64,000 nt of DNA from Protonemura montana (GCA_947568835.1 OX387604.1:1510001-1574000), one strand, 5' to 3'; positions 11,576 to 25,556 are shown, numbered from the stretch's first letter. Made by a program: numbers and translations. The notes: generated by a model from the sequence alone, not told the origin.

Positions 11576-14500
11576 ATGGAAGAAGCAGCAGTAACCGACG
11601 TCCCGGTGTCACCGTCAGCCTCGACGTCTTTTTCGTCTGCTTTGATTCCGACGTCTAAATCGCGATTCCTGGCCAAGGCCAGCTCGGCGTCGAGTTTAGA
11701 AGGAAAGAAGGGGCTTCACTTTAGCCCTTTCCGCCTCACCCTTCCGCGAACTAAGAAAAACAAAACGACTCCTACAGACGACATCACTATTATGAATCCG
11801 GCGAAGAAGGTGAAGGGGGAGAAGTCATTTCTGCGTAGTTTGACATCGAAGAAAAGCACTTCAGCGCTCGAAAAAGTGAAGGTAAAAAAGACAACGTCGA
11901 GTATTGCGTCAAAGCTGGTCAGAAAGATCAGTTTCGGTGGGAAGACAAAGGGTTTGAAGAAGGTTAGTCGTTCAAACGCACAAAGCGAGACGTCGCCGAC
12001 GACGTCGCAGGAAGAATTGGAGGAAGGTACAGCAGCGGCGAGGGGTTCCAGGCCGCTTACACCTATGGAGCTGGACTCCTCAGAAGCAGAGGCAGTCACC
12101 ACCACTACGGTAGCCGACGCCGCTGTCGTCGATAGCCAAGTCGCGAGTGGCGTCGAACAAGCTGGTACCGCCACCGACCAATGGGTGTCGATCGAGCGTG
12201 CCGCTGATCCCCTCCTCGGGTCGCCCGTAGATCGCGCACACCTCGTGGAGGCCGGCACCGGCACCGAAACCAGTCTGAGGGCAGCCGTCGATCCTGTAGG
12301 CTCGCCGTCCGCTTTACGTAACACGTACGTCTCGCAACATACGTCCAAGCTGCGAGAAGCCTGGATGTCTCTTCCTGGATCTACCTCAGCCGACGCGACG
12401 GGGGACGGGGCTGAACCGACCAAGGTGCCAGCTAAAAGCACCAGGGAGCAGATTATCAGCATCACTGCTCCGGCCTGGGAGAGTCAGCAGCGGGAAAAGC
12501 GACGTCGTGAAGCCAAAGCTGCCAGAGTTAAAGTAGCTGACGGCGACGCCGAAGCAGGGACGTCACACTCGGAAGAATACTCGACGCCAACGGAGTCTCC
12601 TGACGCCGATGCACAGGCGGCACAGAGCACACTAACGCAGACGCCAAAGCCTAAAGCAGTATCAGCAGTAACGACGAAATCGACTACAATAACACAGTCA
12701 GAATCAGGAACCGTATCAGCGCCAACAGCGTCTACGGCAACGCCAACTCCACCAACGACGGCAGCCCCAATTGCATCATCTTCTGCATCGTCCACATTGG
12801 CAACGCCAACGCTTGCGCCATCAGAAGACATCTTGGCAAAACCGGAGGGTCGCAAGCAGCCGGAAAGTCCTCTGGAGGAGGCGGTGGGTTCTTCAGCGGA
12901 TGCTACTGGGGAAGACCTGATGGCCGAAGCGCGAGCCAGGCTCTCGCAGAGCCTGGGAGTTAACACACCCTCGGTAAGCTGCCAGGCCATTGGTTTTGCC
13001 TTCTCAAGTCATCTCTACCTTTTTTGTATACAGTCGTGCTTGCTCCAGTCGCCGCCCTTACATTTAGATTTTAGGCATTTGAAAGCATTGCACTGACTGC
13101 TAGGTGTGATTGTGAACGATGAACAAGATAGAGAGAAAGTGACTTGCATTTTTGCATGTAAAGTGTGAAATTAGAATGCGCTAGAAACGCTGATAGTACG
13201 AACGGTTTCGTAGTAAACTTGTACATCGTAAACCCAGAGAACCGGGCATATTCAAGTGATATGAGTTTGACTGGCATGCAGTTTTTATAACTAGGGCTGG
13301 ATTTCGCCAGTTTATTTTCAATTCGTTCTTGTCCAATGCTTGCAAGGGATGTTTTCTTGGCTAAAATAAGCGAGCTAGTAGGTAACTTTTCGGATCTCGA
13401 AGTCTTGCTAGTTTATACGTACCTTTTCGAACAATTTACACATATTCGGTTCCAAAAACGAAGCATTATGCCTAAGTTTTATCACAGGAACATAAACAAA
13501 GGTTATGACAAGATAACTGCGTTCACTTGCTTATTCCCACGCTCTAAACTGGTGCTAATTCACTGTCGAATTTTGATGTCAATTGATAAAGGCACAGCAA
13601 ATGCTATTGGGCAGAAACCTGAGAGGTGGGACGGTGGGTGCAATTGCTAGTCTGCAATTTCCTGCTTTTCTGATGCCAGTAGCTAATCAATACTCCACTA
13701 ATTGGATTCAATTAATTTCTATGTTTTGTCAATTGGATAAGCAAAGTAACCGGGACAGTCTTCCTGCAACGACCTTGTGACAGTATATTTCTGACATAAA
13801 GACAATTTCAAGCATAATATCACCCACAAAACTGGGTTGGCTGCTTGGCGACCTTGAATGATTGCTGGAATAATTGGTGTGACTGGGTGCGAGGTCAGCA
13901 ACCCAGGTAGGCTGTTGCAGAACGGTGGTTGTGTAACCAGTAACCGCACTGAAGGTAAATTGCACGTCTCGTCGGCAGTCTAAAATCTCCAATCTCAGGA
14001 GATGGTGTATTCGGGCACGCCCACGCCGCCTACAAGGTGATAGCGTTGAGTTTATACGTGTTGTCGGAGATCCAGTGTTAGCGTTGCACGTTGTGCAGAG
14101 CAAACAAGCCGGCAACACGTGGTAACGGTAGGCGCCACCCGATGGCTCTCGCCACCGTCCTTTTTACAAACCTTAACTCAGAATATCGATAGATTTTTAT
14201 CATTCGCTGAGGTTAGCATCAATGAGATTAATTGTGCGTAAACAAGTCCCAAATGCGAGTAATCTGCGAGAACTAACGAAATAAAATGTCTTAAAACTCC
14301 AAACGATGGAGACCCAACCTTGCGGCGTCTTCCATTTTTGTCGATAAATTAGTCATTTGGTGGACATTTTTGGCGAAGACAGTTTCACCATTAAGTTTAT
14401 AGGTGTAGTCAAGAGGGCCAGCGTTAATGTTGAACGTTCTACCGAGCAAACGAGCAAACGAGCCATCCAGTGGCGCTTGCGGCCGTCGTCTTTCAATCTA

Positions 14501-17500
14501 TTAGATCATCAAGTCAACTTAAGAAGTCATGAAAACATACTGTAGACACGTGCTATGCATGCCGCCTTCCGTTATTTCGTTTTCGGGGCAGATGAATTTA
14601 CAACCATACACCCAAGTTAATACCACTCCATTACTATGCATGTATGGACCATTGTCTTACTTCGCATCTGTTGCAATGAGATCGGCGGTGTATTTGATTT
14701 AGATTATTATTATCTCAATTAATTCACGTCGTGGTTGGCGAGCCCCAGTGCCTGGTTACTCGAATCAAAATTGGAGGAGCCATTCGGTATCCACAATTAA
14801 ATTGCGTCGATCGAATGGACTGTCGATACCAATTATTTTTTCTGTTTTGTGGAAATTAATAGTTCCCTACGGATACGAGGATCCCACTTTTAAATATCAT
14901 TTTCATCGTGGGAGAGTTAAGGCAGCAGTCAGGGATGAAGGAAATGTAATTTATGGTAATTATCTCACATTCGAAACTGGCATTTTTACAACATTTCCAA
15001 GATAAAACTCGACGAGTATATTAATTACATTAGATATGATAATATGATAATTTCTACAGGCAGGTTTGGTTGGATGTATGCATTCTCTGAACGATACCAG
15101 ATCAGACCAAAACCACACCTAGCAAAAAAATATGTTTCCTATCTGGGTGTCCTTGATAACTGTGGGTGAGATGTTATGTAAGAAGGCGATAATCCCTTCA
15201 GCATTTCAATATGCCAAAACGTTAATTGCCAGATCAAAATGAACACTGTTTGAACTGGCACGTAATCGACAAAACACAGAGCTTAAGGAATATGGAATAG
15301 TCCCATAGAATTTCCATATTTTAAATTTTGAGAACATGGCAGAACATTCTGAACATTCAGAACAGCGGGAGCCATTAAGGTACTATTTAGGCCCAGACCA
15401 GTTAAACTTCAATGCATCTGTTACAATTTGTTTTAATCTGTAGCAATTCTTTGAAATAATGCAGCACATATCGAACGTTTGAAACTAATTGATTGTGCTC
15501 CAGTTTCGCATCATTCAAGGCGTTCATCGTAAACTCTCTCCAAAATACGCAAAATTGTTGCTGGTTTATTGGGAGTCAACATATGCCTTGCCTAGACCAG
15601 CCTTGAAGAGATCCCATTTAGGGGAGGTCTGAGATCCAGTAGACGATCATCCTCATTTTTCCATTTAAATTAGCTGAAGGGGCAATACAGGTCCAAATTT
15701 GACGACCGATCTGCGGCCGACAAGGCTTGCGTGGTGATGTGGTTTTGATCGGCAGCGGGGTGGGCGGGGGGGGGGGGGGGGGGGTTGCCAAGTCTGAGTG
15801 CTCGCTTACGTAAGAGGGCTCCCAGGACAACGAACATCCTCACCTCGAGTTATATAATACTCTGGCTTCACGTCACTTCAAACGCGTCGTCCTCGTAGGC
15901 TCGCAACCAGCCACACCTGAGCGTCGAACAACTCGTTTTCGCAGCTAGTTTCATTTTTTCCCTCTGGAAATATCTACCCGAAGATATCAGTTGTCACTGA
16001 AGCCACATAAGGTGTAAGGTGCTGTAAGAATCCCAATGCATGTCGCCAAGGTTCGAGGGGACGTAAGATTGTCCTGCCGTCGATGTTATAGCTTGACAAA
16101 TTAGAAGGGCTTCTATTTTGTCAAGGAATGAATTAAGAGGGTTGACCGTTCTATTGACGAGAGCAGGAAGTTACGGTTGGTGCGGTTCGAAATGCGTATG
16201 CTGTGCGGTGCCACTGTTTTTTTTGGCAGGAACTGGGCGCGTACATGTTCCTGGGTTGCCGTTCTGGGCTTCCTAACATCGAATACGTTCTTGTCTAGTT
16301 CTGGTAGCTCATGGCAATTAAAACTACATTATTGTTGATACAGATCGCGGTGTGTTTGTTGTTGAATTGTGATGCACAGAAGACGAATGTGAATAAATAA
16401 TGGGATTTGTTCGGTGCGCTGACAAAAACTGGTCCACTATTATTATCAGCTTGAGAGGAACAGCTTTAGTCGCGCTGAGCCTAGAGTTACGATTTATTTG
16501 CAATGTCTTGTTTTGGGTTTGGACACTATTTCGGAGTATTCACTCGAATTCCCTGAAACTGATTCTACTTTTATTCCAGTCGACAGGGCATTATCACGCG
16601 TTTTGGAGAGAGAAGTGATAGGTACGAATGTCTAGTGCATCAACCCGTATTTTAGGAGCGTATCACATGTGTTGTCGGCCAATGCCTTTCCGAGCCAGGC
16701 CGTCCCTGGAAAGAATAATAATAATAATAATTGCGTTTTATTAGATTGATCACATGTGCAATCATTGTTTCTGAATTAAATCTTGTAGGAATACAATTAT
16801 TCTATTAAATATTCTTTGAACCGATGTGAGAGAGCGTCAGGATTCTTATTCTGCAAGTTTTTTGGTAAAACATTGTAAAGTTTTGAGCCTAAGGTTAGTG
16901 GGGTACTTCTTTTACAGTTTTCAACCCTGTTGTATTATTTTCTTCACGTGTCGTGCTCGTGATACATTTAATTCTATTGGTTTTTACTTCTGTTTTTGAC
17001 TGTGCACATAATTAGAGCATGTATATAAATGCAAGGTAGACTTAGTATGGAAAAGCGTATGAAGAGAGGTTTGCATGCGTCCTTGATAAAAACTAAAGAG
17101 CAAGGATTAGGTACTACTTGTCCTTGTCATGTACCTTATTGTTCACTTTTGTAAAATAAATATGTGTTTGGCATGCGATGAGCCTCCCCACAGCAATATT
17201 CTATATACATTAATAGTGATTGAAAATGGGAACAATCCACTGTGTGCACTGTGTGCACTGTGTGCACTGCTCGCTGTTATTCGGGGATGATACTAAATAT
17301 TTGTTTTTCGTAGCAATACCGTGGTACTAGAAATCGGTAATAATGTATTTAGAATCTAGGGCTGTGTTACTGTAATGGCAGTGCAGTGATATTACAAGGT
17401 GTAGAGGTCTAACCAATTCCAGCCAACAACAAAGTGCACTTGCCAACTATTTTTCGTATGCAGCAATGCAGGTTTCATCCATGCTGGATGTTGAGTCCAT

Positions 17501-20500
17501 GCTGAGTGAACAAGTTGTTGCGTAAGAAAGCATGTTACCCTTGATGCAAACAAATACTTGTAAGACCAGTGTGAGATGAGCAGCAATTGGCTCCATCCAG
17601 AATTCGTACGTGGATGATCGTTACTATCAATGCAACTCAATGCAGAGATCACGCAGCTTGTTCCTCGTCTAAACAAATCCTGTAGGAAAATTTCAAGTAC
17701 TTTCGATCACGTGACGGCGGCGTCGGTGTCTGTTAAAAGTGCGTCGTTAAACGTGCCGTGCGTCTTGGACTTGTATCGTGTATCCACCAGTTGATTGTTT
17801 TATTTGTGGAATGTGAATACTGTTAAGTAGAATAAGTAAGCTGCAAAGTGAGTCTAAATAACTCGTTAATGAGATACTTGTAAACGTGTCAATAAGTTAA
17901 AAGTAGTTTGTTGATTACGTATTAACCGCATCGATGTTTTTTCAACCTCTTGGCACTAGACTCAGGGTTGGAAATATAACTACAAGCCATTAGTTTCGCA
18001 GAGCCTGTTTGGCTTGGTTGGATAATATTGCCTCTCCTAGGTCAGGAACTGGCCGTAGCCCGTAATGCAGGTCTGCAGGTTTGTTTCTCATCTTGCTCGG
18101 CAATAACTCGCTCTTCTCTCAGAAAAATGTATGGCCATGAAATAGTAAAAATTGAAGTAAACATGTACTTCAATTACGCTGGAACTTGTTGATATTTCGC
18201 TTTCACTTCATTATATTATTATAATATTTTTGTACTGTTGGGCGACTCAAAGTGAGTGAATCGCACTCACTTAAATCCCTCAAACAGAGTTCGCAGACAC
18301 CTGCATGATGGACACCCACCCAAGTACTGACTAAGAGACTTATTGCTTAACTTCACTGAGTAGTGACTGCGCTGGGTCAGGTATTTGATGGATGACCATC
18401 GTAATACACATGACCAGTTAGTACTATTTGGGAGAGAGGTTGGCGGGATGAAAGTTAGTTCAGCAACTTCATTCGCCTTGCTTATCAACCTCACGACAGC
18501 ATGGATTTGTGGATAAATCCTGTTGTTAGCGTTGCACCGTCCTTCAGAAGGGGCGTGAAGCAGGCAGTCCCTTTGGTGCTCATCGCCAGGAGTAGGCTAC
18601 CTGCCGCACCGGATTTCCCCTTCTCCCTTCTAGGCTAGATTAAGTTCATCACCATTCTCATCTTCTCATTCACCCAGCCATTCACCGACGCGACAGACAC
18701 AAACCATTCAGTCATAGGATGGTGCTTAAAATTGCATCATTAAAATTTTACTCAAACAAAATCTTGATGTTCAATGCTCACCTGGAACACATTTATGTGG
18801 TTATTGATGGTCACCAACCCAAAACCCCACTCTGCTAAGTGTTGCTTAACAAAGATTCTAACCGCTGTGTCCTAAAAATATTTTTGGATGGCATGAAATG
18901 GAAATTGTGATGACATTTTTGAAGCCAATCTAGAAACCTTTTGTATTGAAAGATTTTTTACACAACGGCCAAACGTAATGAACAAGGCACTTATAATAGC
19001 AAACATTGTAATTTCCTGCAGACAATTGTCAATGTTATGAACAATGATTTTATGAAAAATAAATACATTAGTGTAATTATTGTTATTATTGTTGTTTGCA
19101 GGCGTCGCCCAGTGTGCAGCAGGGAGGCGGTGGGGGCGAAAAGCGGGAGCACCTCTATAAAATCCTCGTGATTGGGGAGCTGGGCACTGGCAAGACCTCC
19201 ATCATCAAGCGCTATGTGCACCAGTTCTTTTCACAGCACTACCGAGCCACTATCGGAGTAGACTTTGCCCTCAAGGTTCTTAACTGGGATGCGAACACCA
19301 TCATCAGGTTGCAGCTGTGGGACATCGCAGGTGAGACTTGCTGCTTGGTTATCATTAAAGCCTACCTAGTAGCAAATATGAGTGGTCTTTAGTGGAAGAC
19401 AGGGAAACGATTAAGAAGAAGCCAAGTTCTTCTCCATTGGCAAGGTTAGACAATACCACTAACTATTAACAATTGCATAAAAAATAAAACTATATGTAGG
19501 CTAACCCTTGAAAGTTAACAACATTATACTCGTCAAGACTTGATTCGAACGTTTGTTTATTACAAATAGGGGTCCTACAATTCATTGGTGTTGAAGTTAT
19601 GATAAAAAAATTGCATGCCGAGTTGAGACATTATTAAAAAGCCAATAATAACTCATTGCTAGTTAACGAGAGTAATATATGGTAGAGAAGGAACAAACTC
19701 TGCTGGTATGTTACAAGTGGTGTCTTTTGGCGTTTGGCAGGACAGGAGCGGTTCGGCAATATGACGCGAGTGTATTACAAGGAGGCAGTTGCGGCATTCG
19801 TCGTATTTGATGTTACGAGACAGGCTACATTCGACGCTGTGCTTAAGTGGAAGCAGGACCTGGACAGCAAAGTGCAGCTGCCTGATGGATCAGCTATCCC
19901 CTGCATTCTGCTGGCAAATAAGGTGAACCATTGTTCTGTCACCTTACCCCTATCACCACCCTCTAGTCATCTCTCCCATCACGCAATAAATGTATCAGTC
20001 AGACATTCTCTAGCATTCTGATAATCATATTCCGACCAACCAAACAGCTTATTCAAATTTGAAATGAATTTATTCTGTGACATTTTTTTTTGCAATCGTA
20101 AGAAAGATATCACGTAACCTTTGGCCATACACTTTTTACAAAGTTGCGAAAACGTGAACATTTTTTGTTTACTCTTCTCAGTTATTGACCTGTGCTCCCT
20201 CTAGCCTGTTTGCAAACTTTTAATCAAAATATTGAATGTTCCTGGCACTTGGGAAGTGTGAAAGCGAGTGAATAATGAGCTGATTTCTTTAGTGTGACCT
20301 GCAAAAGGAGGGGTTGGTCAACTACCCCGGCAAAATGGATGAGTACTGCAAAGACAGGGGCTTTGCCGGCTGGTTTGAAATATCGGCCAAGGAAAATATC
20401 AACATCGAGGATGCTGCCCGGTTGTTGGTGACCAAGGTGAGATATCATTGACAAGCTCTCAGCTTTAGGTGTTAGGTGTTAGTAAATGATAGGTATTCAG

Positions 20501-22045
20501 ATGGCAACCCTGTTTGAATTGTCGTGTTGATTTTTATTGTAAGATTCAGTTTGGACAGTTTATGCTGCTAATGATTATCTGGTACGGGAGATAAGCTTAG
20601 GTGTTAGTCATTGAATTTTGAGGCACCTAATAATAATTTATAGGTGTAGCAAGCAAAATGTTCAATATCACTAGCCCCACTAAAAGCACTAGTGTAAGTG
20701 TGTGTGTGTGTGTGTTTTTTTTGTTTAGTTTATACGTTTGTTCTCTCTCTACTGGCCAACCGGCTGCCCTGATTTTAATGAAATTTGCAGTGAACCTTTT
20801 CATGTTCACAACTTAGACTAGTTTAATTTTTTTGACAAAATCAGCAAAATAGTTTTGTAACATGTTAAAATGTATGGAAATTGTCAAAATTTGCACAATT
20901 ATTAGTTAAAATGAGACACGTCTGAGGTGTCCAGCGCCGTAGGTCTTTTTGTTATCTTGTAGATCGCAGTTTCCTAAAAATGTTCCTTAGAATTTTGCAC
21001 ACTACTTGAAAGTTTTGTTGTTTCAGACTTAAGTGTCTTTAATTTACCATGTCTTCACTTAAACACTTCAACACTACTAGGTGCTAGGTAACTTGTACAA
21101 AGGCCATATGCAAAGTTTGGCAATTGTCTAGATCATAGTCTTGCACCAATGATGTCAGTGCATTTTTTCAGAGCACTTTCATTGTTTGGAAATAATTAAC
21201 AATTAGGCCACGTAGTCAATCAAAAGAAGTACACTCGATCATATTGTGTGGTGTTGTATCAAACACAAAATTATTGTTTTGTTGACAGAGGCATCTAGTG
21301 AATTTAGAAAGAACATCAAATTAGAATTATTCCTGGATCAGAACTGAAAAAAAAACTTTGCTCAGGGCCATAGTACTAGGTGCAGACACTTGGTAAACTT
21401 CTTGTGATCCATATCTACAAACACATGTCCAACCCAACAAAAACCCTGGTGCAAAACCATGAGTGTATAACAGCTCGTATTGCACACGCTGTGGTTTGCC
21501 CAGATTGCTGCACTCTCATTGTACAAACACATTTTAACTCGTTTCCATAACAAGTTTAATTAATTCTACCTTATTTTGTATATAAACATTTCTTATTCTA
21601 CTTTATTATGGAACACTCAATAATCGTTGCTTTATTTTATAAACAGAAGGAAATTGCTGCAAGTTATAGTGGCTAGTTCAATATGTTGATATAAATTTCA
21701 ACTTTAATGAAAAATGAACCTATACTTTGAAGTGCAAGGTTACTGATTATTTTTTCTGGAATGGTAATAGCCACCGACAAGTATAATTATGCGGAACATA
21801 CTTCAAGGTTACCAACTTCTTGGTTTCTTAGTTCTTATGCCCATTACTTGCATCATAGTTTAGAAGAGCTAACTGGGCATTTTTGATTCCTGATTAGTCC
21901 CGACTTCAATCGTGACATGGTTCCCTTACAGATCCTGGCCAATGAGCAAGCAGGTGCACAGGGCGAGGTGGCTCGAGACGGAGATAAACTACACCTAGGC
22001 ACGAGCGCTTCTCCTGATGAGTCACGCTCCAAATGTTCTTGCTGA
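11576..22045 (+). CDS. RAB32: Rab32-family small GTPase with a 466-residue N-terminal extension, 5 exons
   Basis: Rab32 acts on lysosome-related organelles and mitochondria and is membrane-anchored by C-terminal prenylation. Exons: 11576-12973, 19102-19330, 19741-19922, 20293-20436, 21932-22045; all GT-AG, phases 0,1,0,0; product 688 residues. The GTPase domain (from about 480) shows P-loop GELGTGKT (491-498), ATIGVDF switch I, WDIAGQERFG with the Ile typical of the Rab32/38/29 group, NKCD (602-605, split by an intron), SAK (634-636) and a C-terminal CSC prenylation motif. RYVHQFFSQHYRATIGVDF and RVYYKEAV match vertebrate Rab32 nearly exactly. The extension is Ser/Thr/Ala-rich, with a basic Lys-rich first part (about 30-140), charged patches and no domain I recognise. 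Vertebrate Rab32 is about 225 residues. The start is the first ATG of a long open exon after a GC-rich leader. Confidence 0.95.
15766..15784. repeat. Poly-G run of 19 bases
   Basis: A homopolymer tract in Rab32 intron 1. Its length is likely unreliable in sequencing. Confidence 0.9.
16712..17105 (-). mobile_element. Degenerate 3' end of a non-LTR retrotransposon in Rab32 intron 1
   Basis: On the minus strand one reads CKPLF, SLPCIYIHALIM, TRARHVK, and then GSKLYNVLPKNLQNKNPDAL with SHRFKEYL, interrupted by stops. It ends at an (ATT)n tail near 16712-16725. The motif order matches the reverse-transcriptase C-terminus of Jockey/CR1-type LINEs. It lies opposite to the host gene. Confidence 0.72.
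17238..17269. repeat. 9-bp tandem repeat CACTGTGTG
   Basis: Three and a half perfect copies in Rab32 intron 1. Confidence 0.9.
18335..18706 (+). mobile_element. 5S-SINE copy with rearranged head, in Rab32 intron 1
   Basis: The body is clear (GATGGATGACCATCGTAATA, GGATGAAAGTTAGTTCAGCA, CCCTTCTAGGCTAG), while the 5S head is scrambled before 18380. A separate piece of 5S head in the opposite orientation (TTGTTAAGCAACACT on the minus strand) lies at about 18800-18866, suggesting an inversion or a second insertion. Confidence 0.7.
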
Positions 22046-24690
22046 CACCAGACTGGAGTCGACCACACCAGCATAAAAAGCCTAGCGTTATCATTGCCGT
22101 CACAGAGACGTATCAACGGCGCCTGCCCACAGATACAACATGGTAGCTCATAGGATTCACCTGGATTGCATTTCTGCCATTCGGCTGGGTATTCTGGTTT
22201 GGGAAGAAAGAAAGGAAGAGACTGCAAAGAAGTGTCTTCAAGTTGTAAATCACAGGAGAAGAGAAATATGCTTTTGTTATGGCCATGGGTTGCTCCAAAG
22301 ATGCGAATTGCATGGCATAACCAAACGTTAACATACGTAGGTATTCTTCTTTATAAACTTGGCCGCATAAAGTTGGGCTCTTCTTTCCTTCTTCCTCAAT
22401 AGATTTGTGCCATTTTTTTAGTAAAATATTTCCTAGATTAGCGTATGAGGTTGGTAGAGCACCGGGGTAACCTTCTTTGAAAAAATAGATATTCTTTTAG
22501 TGTTACCTCTCATTTGGAATAGTGAATTCTAACATTTAGGAAAGTCGGAAAGAATTCGGTGCGTTTTTATAGCTTGTGGTTATTTCAGTGCATTTGCCCA
22601 TCAAAAGAGGGATGCACCAAAGGGAAAGATTTTTTATTTTCAATATGGGTTAACCATCTGTGTGCTGCCAACCTCTTCAGCACATTACCGTTACTAAGCT
22701 AATAATAAATTCACTATAGGCGCAGCTTTTTTTTAAGTGCTTTATTTGAAAAAGAACATAATTTGACAGGTTAAAATTGTCAGATGTTCGTTGTTATTTA
22801 AATACCAGCTGCTGCCTGCAAACTGGTGGCAACAAAGATGTTTTCTGCCAACTCTGATGTAAATGATCTTTTACATGTCAGACAATTGCAACTCTCCGAT
22901 ACATGGCTGAGCACTTTTATAATAATATGTAAATAATAACCATAGGATGACAATTGTATCGTTAGGTTCCTCTATCAAGTATTGTTGTAGAGGCTTGGGA
23001 AGAGTTTTCACAAGTTTACTATAAAATCTTGCCGTACTTAATAATAAATCTGAAACATAGAATGATAGAATCTTCACAGCCATGAAATAGTTAAATAATT
23101 TTCAAAAAACTATCGTAAGCTGATATTGTTTCAATACTATGCAAGTATTTTTTCCAGACAGTTTTTTACAAAGTTTTTCTAGATTGTAAGCTAGGCAACG
23201 AGTGGTTATGAACTGCATTGTAGGAGTAGCTGTAGCTTGAGTCTGCCAGTCAATAAACTGTTAATATTTTCAAATTCATATTTTTATATCACAAATATAA
23301 GTGAGGGCTTTTTTCAACAAGAAAAAAAAATATATATATAGCACACCAGTCAAGAAGCATTGTTTTGCATTGCATGCCCATTTTGATGTGCCATTCTCTT
23401 TTTGGATATAGTTGGGTTTGATTACATTTATGATGGAAAATAATTCTCTTTTCATCATCCTCGACTTAATGGGATGGATTGTGCCTCGCATTTCATGACT
23501 GTGATGCATGTACGACACATTTGACACACAAATCTGTCGGGTTTTGGAAGGACTATGCCATTTCTAAGCTTCAAAAGAAATCGTCGTGCCTGTGAGAATT
23601 GATATAAAGTCAACAACCTACCCAATCAATTACACATTATGTTTCAAATTATGAGAGGCCAACAAAAAAACTTAAACATCTTAAAGGAAACAAGTGCTAA
23701 TTGGTGTGTACCATGTGCCTAAATTCGTAATTTGCTTACTCCTTTGAAATAGAATTAATAAAGAATGAAGTGATAATTTACAAATCAATCCACATTTGAT
23801 TTCATCCTACCATACCACCTACCATTAATAGATAAGCACATTTTATCTCAAGGCACAGCATTCATTTTGAAACATTTTAAATTGAGTGCTGGGATCTTAG
23901 AATCAGTACCTACCATCGAGTCAGTCAACGTCAGTACACTAGGTTTGAAAATGAATTCTCTGTAACTTTCTGTGAAAATACATATTCTGTCATGAGACAA
24001 GGTCAAAGGACTATGCTTTTTGACTTTTGAGCAGTCTTATAAAGTTCCACCACTGAATTTTATGAGTTCATATAAACCTAGGTGGTGTTAACAATACTTA
24101 ATACAGAGTTTTGTGTGATTGTTTGTGAGGAATGAGCATTGCATTCCAATAATCATTGTGGAATCCATGTTCTTTGTTTGGTTCAGGGACCCCACGCTTT
24201 CACCAATGACTAGGCTGGGAATTTGTAAGGGATGAGATAAGAGCAAAACTGGAACCTGCCAAATGAAGGCCAGATATGGCAATCTCATAACAATAATAGT
24301 CGGCCAATAAGATCAAACTTACAGGACCTCCCATATACAACCATGTATTATCAAAAACAAACACATTTTACATTTTGGATATCAAGAAAATAACGATTAG
24401 TAGTTTTCAAAACCCAGTTTTAAATGGTCTATACTATTGAAAACTAGTTGCACTAGGGCTTACGATAGAAAAACATGAGCCTAAAATATATAACATTGAA
24501 ATTGGATGATTTTTGTTACGTTAGTATGTAGTTGCAGAATAGGGTGTTCATTTTACAACAAGTCAGCCAAGGGTGTCCAGGATTTTCCAAAGTGCAAGCA
24601 GAGACAGTTTGTCATTGCCAACATATACGGTACAGTATTAGAATCACAATTATCGAAGCACAGCTTTAATTTGAAGCACTCAATCGTTGT
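22046..24690. other. 3' flank of Rab32, no gene seen
   Basis: AT-rich sequence. An AATAAA at 22704-22709 is a possible Rab32 polyadenylation signal but lies 660 nt beyond the stop. No coding stretch is recognisable. Confidence 0.5.
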
Positions 24691-24696
24691 GCATAC

Positions 24697-25115
24697 CTGA
24701 TTGGCTTCTTCCAGAATAGAGATAAGCTCCCTGGCTGAAGATCAATCGGCTTGCGTTAACAAGCTAATCACCCCGTACGTCCGACGCGATGGATGTACTC
24801 TTCAATGTTACAGGGAAAGTCGTAATTGAAGATGTGCCTGCAAAAGGGCTCAGATTTACCACTTAAACAAAGAATAGTTAAATAATAATTGTTCAACAGA
24901 AATAACAACAATGGCCACTCAACTATACACGACAATGAATAGAAAGTGGGGTTCAGAGTCGTGTCAAGGTCTTAAGCCCTGAAACGAATCCGCACGTCGC
25001 CAGACTTAAGGTCGTCCTCACAATCGCATTGTTCACGACCACAGTCAATGCTCTGACAGTCTATGCCGTCAAGGCACAGTACCGAGCTGACGTCGTCTGC
25101 TTCAATTTTATGAAT
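24697..25115 (-). pseudogene. Remnant of a DDX43-like DEAD-box RNA helicase (two decayed exons)
   Basis: Minus-strand exon 1 of the remnant (about 25115-24970) reads ADDVSSVLCLDGIDCQSI, then GREQC and DDLKSGDVRI, matching the helicase C-terminal domain of DDX43-type proteins. Exon 2 (24837-24697), with a TTTTGCAG acceptor and GTATGC donor, reads HIFNYDFPCNIEEYIHRVGR (motif VI), then loses frame directly after GRTG, and continues ISLLTQAD, a TGA where Trp is expected, and ARELISILEEANQ. An intron-like gap separates the parts, so this is an unprocessed pseudogene or an isolated fragment. I see no further exons of the gene in the window. Confidence 0.75.
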
Positions 25116-25556
25116 CGTCGACGTGTTGACTCTTGTCGACAAATTTTTTCATTTAATTTTGGCGTGTGCCGTGCTGCCTGAGTTTTTTTCGGGGCACAAA
25201 ATTTGGGTTTAGCTTCGGGCGCCCAAACCCTACACTTTGCGTACACGACACAATCGTATCTCAAGTCGATACGTCACAGGTGTATAATTTTGGTTTAATT
25301 AATTTCAAATTGGCCATTGATCGATCATTGTATCTGTACAATCTCCATTCTCTAACGCCGGACTTGGGCGCTGCTAACAGTTTATGTGTATACAACCCTT
25401 AGTTTACCTATACACTACCTTGCCTATACATTCCTTTCCTAATTTGGCGGACATTGGCGGAATAATAAAAGCAAAAGCAAGTAAAATTGTTTGGCAAAGA
25501 ATTGCTTGGATTACACTTTTCTTTACAACTCCCTTGGTTAAGGTCCAGCTAACAAG

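Larger units (their letters stand above)
12974..19101 (+). other. Rab32 intron 1 (6.1 kb)
   Basis: It starts GTAAGC and ends TTTGCAG. It holds a LINE remnant (16712-17105), SINE pieces (18335-18866), a poly-G run and a 9-bp repeat. A TATA-like TATATAATA at about 15850, followed by CpG-richer sequence (15880-15960), could mark an internal promoter, but no exon follows convincingly. Confidence 0.7.

Noticed and set aside
11716-12990. Long minus-strand open frames (249 and 168 codons) opposite Rab32 exon 1
   Set aside because: Antisense shadows of a long GC-rich coding exon with regular codon bias.
15840-15960. TATA-like sequence followed by CpG-richer DNA in Rab32 intron 1
   Set aside because: No exon with a convincing donor follows; kept only as a remark in the intron entry.
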